The translations under genes were made by a program, and so were the position numbers. DNA of 64,000 bases from Pachyseris speciosa (taxonomy: Eukaryota > Cnidaria > Anthozoa > Scleractinia > Pachyseridae), in assembly GCA_016490735.1 (NCBI GenBank), contig JAEMWC010000347.1:404501-468500 (forward strand), given 5' to 3'. Position 1 is the first letter of the stretch, and every line of letters begins with the position of its first letter. Of this stretch, positions 10,401 to 20,771 are shown in pieces. Below the pieces are notes generated by a model. The model was given only the letters and a program-made list of their open reading frames with translations. It did not search any database and had not been told where the DNA came from.

Positions 10401-13400
10401 GCTTTCAACAAAACTCCTGTCACTGAAACGCTACTAGGAGAGGTTCATTGTATTTGACATTAGCTGCGGCATCGGCAACCTCAGAGCGTACATTTGGTTG
10501 CCCTCTGACGACTCAATAACTACCTAAGAAGCACCATGAAGCAGGATTTTCTGAAAGACTGCGTACAAGGCGGGGTGGGGGCAAAATTGGCCAAGCATTC
10601 AGGCACTACTAAAACGAAAAGAAAATTTGTACTTCACTGTCTTAACTATCTGTTTCAATCCCAAAGCTGAGTTATAGTCACAGCGCATCACAATTAAAAC
10701 GCTTTGTTTGCCTCTCGGAACGCTGTATGGAAATCGTATTTCTGAGGACTAACATTTCAAAATTTTCCATGGGAGCATGTCCCCCTGACCCCCTAGATGC
10801 TCATGCCTTAAGCGGGCATTTATTTGAACCCCATTTCTATAAATCCTAGATCCATCCGAGCAGTAGCATTGCCATAATTAACATTCAAAGGGCATATTTC
10901 AATAAGACAGGGCAAAATGACATGTAAACGACCATTGACATTTGAGTGAGACGCGGCGGAATAATTGCCCCTCATACCTCTTCTAGGCTTAAGTGTGTGA
11001 TTTTCACCTATCTTTGTGTCTTGAACTTTTGACGTGTTTTTCTGCCCTAGTGGGGTGGGGGGGGGTACAGCCCCTGTCCCCCCTGCTTCACCCCCTTTGA
11101 TAATAAAATAACAATTGAAAGCTGACTGTACAAAAAGAAGTGAGAAGATGGGGGCGGAGGATTATCATTCTGAATAGACCCCCTTTTCTGTTTATAACTT
11201 TCTCAAGTGGCTTTTTGTGACACTAAATTCAAAAACCGTAATGTTGGTTTATATAAAATAAGCACAACCCATAAATGAGTCATAACTGATAAAAGTTGTT
11301 ATCCATAATTTGATTGGACAACAGAATGAAGAGGTAAGTCTAATGGGCTCCTGGGTAAGTAACAAAATTACCTTCACTTTCTTTCCATCGTTCAAATAAA
11401 TAATTCCTTTCATACATTCTCCTGTCATCAAAATGAAGAAAATACTAAAGATTCATTGGAGACAGTTTCTGTTTGGTTCATGAACATCAAATAATTGGTT
11501 ACTTACCTGAGCCCACAGGAACGATCTGTTTTGAAAGTTCTAGTATCTTCATGGACTAAAATAGATTTATTTCTTTTTTCCAGTGCAGGTACTTTCCACA
11601 GCTCCTTGCAGTGACCCGAAACAACTTCCGGGATAATGCAAAAATTAATCGTCCTTCTCCAACCTATGCCTAACCTGGCAGGATGAACCGGACAGAAAGT
11701 CATCGCCAATAAATTTCATCGACTTTTAAAAACACCCACATCTCGCCAAAATCAATTCTACTTCTGTTTCAACTGCTGAAAATTTCGAGGACTTTTTGTG
11801 ATGTTTTATATCCTTGTTACACTGCGTGAGTGGTGTGACGGAAGTTGAGAAGCTGGTGCATTCATATATGCCACAAATTTATCTCACCAACAATACTTGA
11901 GAATGAACAAGACATTGTTGTTCTGTATGTCTATGAACTTGCACAACAATCTGACCCCTTGGTTAATTTAGATGTAACGTTTCAGAGATATGGATAAGCA
12001 GGTTTGTTTATTTAGAGAACGATGCATTTTCGTGGAACACTTACTTTTGATTGGCTATCAACGGTGTAAAACTTCTCATCTTTAAAAAAATAATAATTCT
12101 AATTGTTCCAGTTCGAATTACTATATATCTTTTTTATTTCAGCAAGTTAACTGGGAAATCTGGCACATTGTGAAATAAGATATTTTAAAATACGACTTAT
12201 TTTAAATCAACGGATGTAAACATCTGTTTGTTATTGTAGTGATTGTAACTAGAGTCCCTCGTGCATGACATTAGGAAGCGGGTGAGAGATTTGGTGTTTC
12301 TTTGTTTGTAAACCTGCGTAGACAATATTTAACATCAACATATTTTTTTAAAATGTTTGAAAATGTTAAAAATGCTGAAGCTGCTTTTTTAAATACAAAC
12401 TGTGGCCGAGGAGCTAATTTACTCTATAGTCCCTTGTTATGCTGAGTTGTAGATTTCAAAGGCGCTGAATTGTATTTTATCGAATTTTGATCACCGTTTG
12501 TGCAAAAGTGCTACTAGATCCTAAAGATTTGAAACCATAGACCCAAAAACCAATGACTGAATTGTCTTTGGTTAAAATATCAGAAGATTTGAGGCACTAC
12601 CAGTCAGCTTTTTTTCTCGCTGAATTTGGATTATTTTAGGCTTTTCGGTAAATAAGAAAAGTTTGTCTACTTAATCGGGGCTCAATTCATTTAAAAATGA
12701 GCAGATTTATAAGCAATTGCTATATTGTGAGTAAGGAAGAATCAAAGTATTCAATTACACTTAAGAAAGATTCACTTAAGCTATGCAAACGTCTGTGTAG
12801 TGAGAAGCTGAAAACTGTAAAATTTCAAGTTCTCATGAGGTGAAATTCAAGGTTCCGGTTGGATGACCGTTTTTCGTGGATTTCTTCCATTATGTGGAAT
12901 ATTTAATAAACCTAACCTTATATCCTTCAGTTTCTTACCTAGGCCTTCAAACTGACATAGTATGAGCGAAATTGATTTTTTGACTGTGGCCACATTTTTG
13001 GAATTTTCTTTGATTTTTACTGACATTCACTCTTAAGTTCTAGCAGAGAGCTTAAACACCATAATAATATTGCAATCTCAGTTATGTGGACTGTAACATC
13101 AAACTAGCAATTCAGTTATAATTTGCTGCTAGTGTGAATGTTGCATTCTGCATCAGCTTACTAGTAGTGACAAATTAAAGTTATATATCATTCATTCTTC
13201 AAGTGCGAAGGATTCTGAAAAGTTTGTTGTAATGACAATGTTATTAGCAGTAAGTTGCGGTAATTGTTTATAATATAACAATTCATTATCATTGTCATTT
13301 CTAAAAGGGATGTTTGGCAACAGATAAACCAAAGAATCAAATGCAATGTACTTTTGAAGACTGTGAAAGTTATGAGCTAGTGCCAGTGATATGTGAACAC

Positions 13401-16400
13401 TGCCATAATAACTACTGTCTCCGGTAAGAATATATATGTTAAATCTGTATGTATTTTGTTGAGCTTTTAGCAGTCAGGTTTGAGGTAAAAGGCCAAGAAT
13501 AGTATGTTAGATTTGGGCAAAGTAAAAGGGTATCTTCTGAAATAGACCATCAGTATACCTTGCCTTATGAGAGGCCTTCCAGGGGTTACAAGTGACAGGC
13601 AACATGGCTACGAAAATTGAGGACAATCTTCTCCCAAAACACTGACAACCGACAGAAATTTGCAGAAAATGCGAAAAATGCGAGAGACAGAGTTGTAAAT
13701 GAACAACAAAGTGACACCAGACCTGCCCTTGAAAGGCCTCTTATGAGGCCTTATGATGACACAGGGAAATATTTCAATTTGCTGTTCTTTTTGTGGAGCC
13801 AGAGTGTGACCAGGCTCCCAACCCTTAAGAGGCAAAATGGCTGAATGCTGATTGTTTGAGACAGGGGGCCAAATTACTCTCTCTTGATTGGTTGTACAGC
13901 AAAAGAATTCACTCCTGATTGACTGAACACTCTGTTCTTATATTTAATTGGTTTCTTCATTTTGAGCACAAGAGCGTCTTTGTTGTCGTTAGAGTTTGTC
14001 TTTTAACCCATGTTGTTTTCATAAAATAAATGGATGGAGATCAAGTGTGCTAGCTCAGGAGGAAATGCCAAAGGTGTAACTTTATGAAAGTTCGTACATT
14101 ATTGGATATCAATTGGAGCATAGTATTTGCCCATTTTACACAAAATTGTGATGCTACTCTATAGGCACAGACATCAAGTTGATCATCAGTGTCAAGCTCT
14201 CCCTCAGAAACAGGCAAGATTAACTCCTGAGGAAAGAATACAACAAATTATTGGTGAATATTTTTCCTTGTTAAAATAATTAATATGAATGTGTTGTGAA
14301 CACAAACTCACACATTGAGAATCATAAATACCAGAAGCAAGACCATTTTCTTTTCAGCCCAGCTGAAGCATTTGTACTCCCGCCACTCTTTGGAGGCAAG
14401 GTGCCAGTGATTTTTTAAAAGACATAAACATCAGTTAAGGTGGCTCACACTGGTTTCCAGCACTTTTAATTTGATTGGGCATTTGTTTGCTGTCACTATT
14501 AAGGTAACAACGTACAAAGATTGGTAGTGATGATCCATTAAAGTGCAAGAGCTGGAAAGTGATGGAAACAGGTGTCAGCCACCTTAAGTAATTATACAAA
14601 CATTAATTAAGTGGTACTTGATCACAAGTACTGTAAAAGCTTTGTGAAGCACCTCTAACCCATGGTTGGATATCATTAGGCCATCCCAGTGAGGGTTCTC
14701 CTGTAACTGATTTTACTCCTTCAAAGTAGCTACCAAGAATTCATGACATACTTTTTAGATGACAAACGTCCAAAGGAGAGGGTTACATTTGAGAAAAAAA
14801 AACATTGGAATCTCATCTCATGTTGATTCCATGCCCACTTAGCTAAATACCAGTCCCTAATCTCTGTAAACCCTAATCAACGTACCAATATGGTACAGTG
14901 TGGAGCTACAGAATTTGTTTTTCTTGCATCAAGATAGGTAGATGACCATAGGAAATACGGTCACATCTCGTCACGGTGCGATCGCTCCAAGTTAGATCTC
15001 CCCACACAATAATTAACTTCGCTCCATTTAGTAAAAATAGACAGTTAGTATATCTGTTTTCTATTAAATTCAAAGAACAAACAAGATTTGTAGAGAATTA
15101 TGGTATACATACCTGTAATAACTGCGAATTCACACTTCGAGTCGAGTTTAATATTCAACATAAATTTTCTCTAGCGGGATCCGTTTGCATTTTGAAATAA
15201 CAATTGCTTAGTGCTAATCACCGTCGTATATGTAATTATTTATTCTACTCTTATTTTGTCCAGAGGAAAGAATTCTCGTCGATATTCAGGCTTTGCTTCA
15301 ATTCGAGAACACTTCCAGGACACAGAAAAAACAGACAATAAGCATTCTTCAGATTAGCCTGTGTTTATACCTGAAAAGGAAACGCGTTCAATTCTTGCTT
15401 CGAGTAAATCTACGCGAAGGCGACGAAAGCGAATCAGTGCAAATCACTTTGAACTGTCTTGAAGCAGAATTTATTAACTCAGAGGTAGCAGCCGGTTTCG
15501 CCCCTCGTCGAGATAGCCCCGTTCGAGTTCGCCCCCCAATTTCGAGTTCACCCCGTTCGCGTAACGATAAATAAAACGGACAACAATAGAACAAGTCAGA
15601 CAGAAAAGTTTTTTTTACAAGTAAGGATTAACTAAAATGGGAAACGGTTTCCTCAAAACAAATGAGGCAGATAAATATAGTCTTATCTAAGTAACGATAA
15701 ATAAAACTTTCGTCTTAGCAGTCATGTAACGGAGGTTGATAATTCCTTCGAAGACTTTCTTAGTGAAACTGATGAAAATTTCATTTTTGAAAAAACAACA
15801 ACTGCACAAGTTTTTTCACTCCTATCAAAACTTTGCCAGTCAAAGGCAACTGGATTAGATAACATTTCGGCGAAATTATTGAGGCAATGCCCTGACTTAC
15901 TCTCTGAATCTCTTACTGTAATATTCAATCAATCCTTGATAACTGGCATCTTCCCTGTTGAATGGAAATCTGCTAGAGTCACTCCATTGTACAAAAACTC
16001 CGGGAAGCGTAATGAGCCGACAAATTATCGACCAATATCTGTAATCCCAGTAGTAGCCAAAGTTTTTGAGCGAATAATTTATGACCAGGTATATCACTAT
16101 CTAAGTAAGAATTGTCTTCTGACACGTCACCAATCCGGTTTCCGTTCTCTACATTCTACGGTTACGGCACTGCTTGAGGCTACCGATAGTTGGGCTATGA
16201 ATATTGACCGTGGACTCATCAACGCTGTTGTCTTTTTAGACCTTAAAAAGGCCTTTGATACAGTTGACCACGAGATTTTGTTACGTAAATTGCAATATTA
16301 TGGGATACGTCAGTCTAGTTACAAATGGTTTGCCTCTTACTTAGATAACCGTACTCAAATTTGTCAAATTAATTGTTGTAAATCAACCCCGAGATCTTTG

Positions 16401-19400
16401 AAATGTGGCGTTCCCCAAGGAACAATCCTAGGACCACTACTTTTTCTATTATATATCAATGACTTACCAAATTGCTTACACTTTTCACAACCAAGAATGT
16501 ACGCTGATGATACTAGCTTGACGTTTGCTAGTGCCGACGTCCATGATGTAAATGATTGTCTTAATTATGATCTAAACAAAGTGTACACTTGGTTATCAGT
16601 TAACAAGCTTACCTTGAACCTGACAAAAACCGAGTTTATGCTAATTGCATCCAGACAGAGGTTATCGAATCTTTCAGATTGTCCTTCTCTAACTATAAAT
16701 AACATGACCGTGGAGCAGGTAGCATCAACTAAATCTCTCGGGGTCTACATCGATCAAACTTTAAATTGGGAAAGCCATATAGAAAATATCTGCAAAAAGA
16801 TTGCTTCTGCCATTGGTGCAATAAAGCGCATACGACATCAAATCCCTTTTAATATTGTAGTCAATGTTTATAATAGCCTCGTTCAGCCTCACTTCGATTA
16901 TTGTAGTGAGGTGTGGGGAAACTGTAACAAAGGCCTTTCTGATAGACTTCAAAAGCTTCAAAATCGGGCAGCTCGCATTTTGATGAAAGCTTCTTATGAC
17001 AGTAATTTGAATGAATTGTTCCGGGCACTACGGTGGCGAGAACTCTGGCATCAAAGATTAGAAAAGAAATCTATTATGTTGTACAAAATATTACAAGACA
17101 TGACGCCTGAATATTTAAGATCTAGTTTTGTTTTTCGCGATAGTGTGAATTCCTATCATTTGAGGAATACTGAAAACGCACTAGCTCTTCCAAAACCCCG
17201 CACTGATTACCTAAAGAGAAGTCTTTCGTACAGTGGAGCTCAGTTGTGGAACAGTTTACCCCCGGAATTAAGACAAGCGACTTCCTTGAGAGATTTTAAA
17301 AATAAATTGAGTCGCCACAGTTTTAAGTAAGTTTTAAGTAAGATGTTAAACACGGCCTCCAAGAAAAGCAGCCTTTTGTTTTTTATTGTTTTTATTTTTT
17401 ATTCTCTTGTGATTGTAATTAAGTAGATAGAGAGTTAGTTGATAATAATTAATTAAGCTGATGGAAATACCGTGTATAAATAAAGTTATCTTATCTTATC
17501 TTATCTTATCTATGAAACTGATTTAGACCTTTTAATTTTGAACAAAAGAAAACCATTCGTCTACATGTTTTAAACAAGACTAGTTCTTAATTTATGAATT
17601 TGATTTGCCAGATGTACCACTGTGATGTTTATTTTCAGTTTAGCCTCGAGTCGAAAGTGAATTAAAGGGACAGTGAAAAGAAGGGGGGGGGGGGTGACGC
17701 GCGATACGCGATTCATTTCAAATTGGGCTTCTTTCAAGTTTCATTGTAACCAAGAGGTGTTACTATTATGATGTTGCGCTTTTCCAAAACTACTAAATGT
17801 TTCAAGCAAAATGAGTTCTTTAGTTACGAATTTAATGCGTCATATTTACCGTATTTTCAGTATTATCCGTTATAGTCATGGGGGCGAACTCGAACGGGGC
17901 GAACTCGGTGGGGGGCGAAACAATTTCCAAAACCACAATCTGTCCTCGAAGAGTGATTTCTTAGTTATGATTTCTTAGCTATGAACTGACTGCTTAAGCT
18001 GTTGAGTGTCCCTTATAACGTTTTCTTTCGATTTACAGTTTTAAAAAGCTGTGTTTCCCCTCTGAGAACGGCACACTGCTATCATCCCTGCGAGCTTTGG
18101 CCAACATGATATATGGATGTGTCGGATGTGTCGCAGTTTTGTTAGCGCTTGCGCAGAAACTCCGGAAGTGAGCTTTGCGGATGAAACACGACAAATAATA
18201 AGAACGGATGACATTTTAAGACTCGGATCTTCCGGTGGAAGTCCAGTAGTAATGCTGGAATTCGACAAATACCACTTCTATCAGAGAAGCTAAATAACGG
18301 CCAACAAAACCCTCACCATGCAGATCTTCATTGCACTCAGATCTGTATGGTGAGGGTTTTGTTGGCCGTTATTTAGCATCTCTGATACAATTGGTATTTG
18401 TCGAATTCCAGCATTACTACTAGTCCGAGTAAGTAACCCCTTGAGAGCAGCCATTTGCGTTTCCGCAAGGGAGGAAGTTTTCTATATGTGAGACTGTTAC
18501 GTGCATGTACCGTGAACCAGTCAAATGGAGACCGAAGAGACACGCAAAAGTGTCCAAAATAAACATCACATCTTTTATCGATACAAAGACTAAAGCAGCA
18601 GAACAGCGTTTAATGTCTTAACTAACTTAAGTTTAAACTGAAGAAACCGTTCGACCATTCAAATAGTCTTACACCAAAATAATGCTCTCTCAGTGTTTCA
18701 AGCATGATAACGACTTCATTCTGCAATGACATTTTGAGTTTGCGGTTCAGTTAGCGCTAACCATTGGTTAAGATGTATTAAAACCTGTAGGTTGTCATGG
18801 TATTTAACCTGGGTTAGCGCTAACCATTCAGTTAAAATTCCCAATTTAACAGTGCGTTAAAGACGGGAATCCAACTCACGGGAAATAAGTTCCATCAAAT
18901 AATTATGTAAATAAACAAGGCTGCACACGTCTGTTGAAACTTTTATTTCGGTCTGAGTCTTCTGTTAACATGTAATCGTCTTATACGCAAGCTTAGATTG
19001 GGCATCTCTAAAAAGCGGGAGGTTTTTAGCGCCTACTCTCGCCCTCTGATGCTGAACATGCAAGCCGTACCAAGCCTCTCCTTGACTAGCTGCAGAATGC
19101 TATTGATGTTCTTATTTTCTTGTAGGCAAGGATCTTAGCAAAGAAAAGAAAGGTACGGTTTTGATCAATCACGGATTAAGCACTGCACATAGTGCACATA
19201 CATAGTTGGTAGTAGATTAACGACTACAATTATTATATAGTCCTTCAGTCGTAAACCTTTTGACCATCCCTTTTAGTTTTACGAGAACACCTTTCAGGTT
19301 AACATCTTTAAAAGGAATGAAACCTCTGTGAGGAACTGCAATCCCAGAATGTTCAGAGTGGTGATCTTGACAGTCTCTGTCGCATGTTAGTGTTTTCACT

Positions 19401-20740
19401 TTTATCTGCCGTATCTCATCAGCTTGGGATTTTAATACTCCATTACAAATGAGTCATTTACTGTTACTTGATTACTTGTCAATTTTGATAGGGAGAGGAG
19501 GAGTGAGAAATGAAATTCGAGCAGCTAAGGTATCGTTGATGAAAATCAAGATGAAAGCAACAGGAGATGCCTCTATTCCTCAGGTCTGTGGATTAGCAAA
19601 TTACTTTAGATTTTCTTTTAAAGAACAGTCGGTCAGTGACGTTATGTTTGGTCCTCAGTGGGACTGTTCCTGGTAACTACGTCTTTCTGTTTGACTTGAC
19701 TCTGATGTTCCTTATCAATGATAGCCTTCGTGAGACTCTCGGCGATCTGTCGAAAATTTCAAACAACAGGTTAATAGTAAATAATAATATTAATAAATAT
19801 TCTAGACTGTTTTTAGTAAATGCCAAGGTAAAGTTGTTGTTAAGGTATGAAACAGGGCCGTCATATTTTTTTTTTTTCGGCGTGGCATGTAAGCTCTCAT
19901 AAGCTGATATGCGACCAGCCCGTCCTTAGCGAATCAGCTTATTAACGGTAAGAAACAAAGGAAGGTACTATTGAACAGGTGATCGGATTCACCGCCAGGC
20001 CAAGGTTTGATACTCTACGTCTCAGTTTAACCGCTTGATCGTTAAAAGAACGCTGCTAAAATTAACCCAGTTGGTAGCTTCGAGTCTGAATATAACCTCG
20101 ATCATTTTTAATGTCATGCATTTTACACTCTTTTTTTTATAAGAATATTGAGGCCGAAATTTGCGAGATTTTAAGAATATTTTAAGAATAAATCTGGGGC
20201 TGAAATTGTGAAAAGAATATAATTTCGTGCGTTGAAAATCTGTAAATACCATAAAATGATATGTTTTTACTTAACGTTTTACTTTAACTAGCTAGCAATA
20301 GCCAAATGTTCAATGATGAGCGGTACATGTAATGTATTTGTGCAGTACAAAATAGCAAACACTTAACTTGTAATGGGATACCCCAATACGTCCTTAACCG
20401 GAAATGTCATAAGCTATAATTAAGAATATTACAAGAATATTTTCAGCCTAAAATCGACAGAAAAATAGGAATATTCAGCCTGGGCCGGAAAAACAATATT
20501 CTTCATAAAAAAAAAAGAGTGCATTGACTTAACTTACGGGAAACATGAATCCATGTTCAGTGAGAGTGGAAATGCCTCTGCTTGATAACTTATTCATAAT
20601 CTAAAATAAACTGGGCAAGGGCAATTTTGTATTCTCGTGCCTTCAATGCATGATACGGCAGCATGTTCGGTCATGAACGTTTGTTTATTATTATTCATTA
20701 CCATCATTATTATCAGAATTGTAACCATTGTCGTTTCTAT

Positions 20741-20771
<31 letters not shown>

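Larger units (their letters stand above)
8200..13032. mobile_element. 4.8-kb TTAA-flanked element with 1.9-kb inverted arms
   Basis: TTAA lies at 8196-8199 and 13033-13036. The ends are GGGTGATTGTCAG and CTGACATTCACTC, an inverted pair. The arms (about 8200-10070 and 11060-13032) are inverted copies, differing by point changes and indels such as the TTA-rich block at 9770-9860. The 1-kb loop has no recognised gene. Each arm carries the same exon-like module. It lies in the ZFAND1 intron between the 7451 and 13308 exons. TTAA targets occur in piggyBac and Kolobok elements; which applies is unknown. Confidence 0.8.
15495..17921. mobile_element. DNA element with GTTTCGCCCC inverted ends, carrying a LINE
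   Basis: GTTTCGCCCC at 15495-15504 is mirrored by GGGGCGAAAC at 17912-17921. Just inside both ends are mirrored GCCCCGTTCGAGTTCGCCCC units. The remaining host part is 15505-15690 and 17517-17911; the LINE occupies the middle. No transposase is seen and no target duplication was clear. Confidence 0.65.

Noticed and set aside
13617..13844. Opposed 75-codon frames as genes
   Set aside because: They overlap completely on opposite strands within a ZFAND1 intron and neither has a domain or splice partner.
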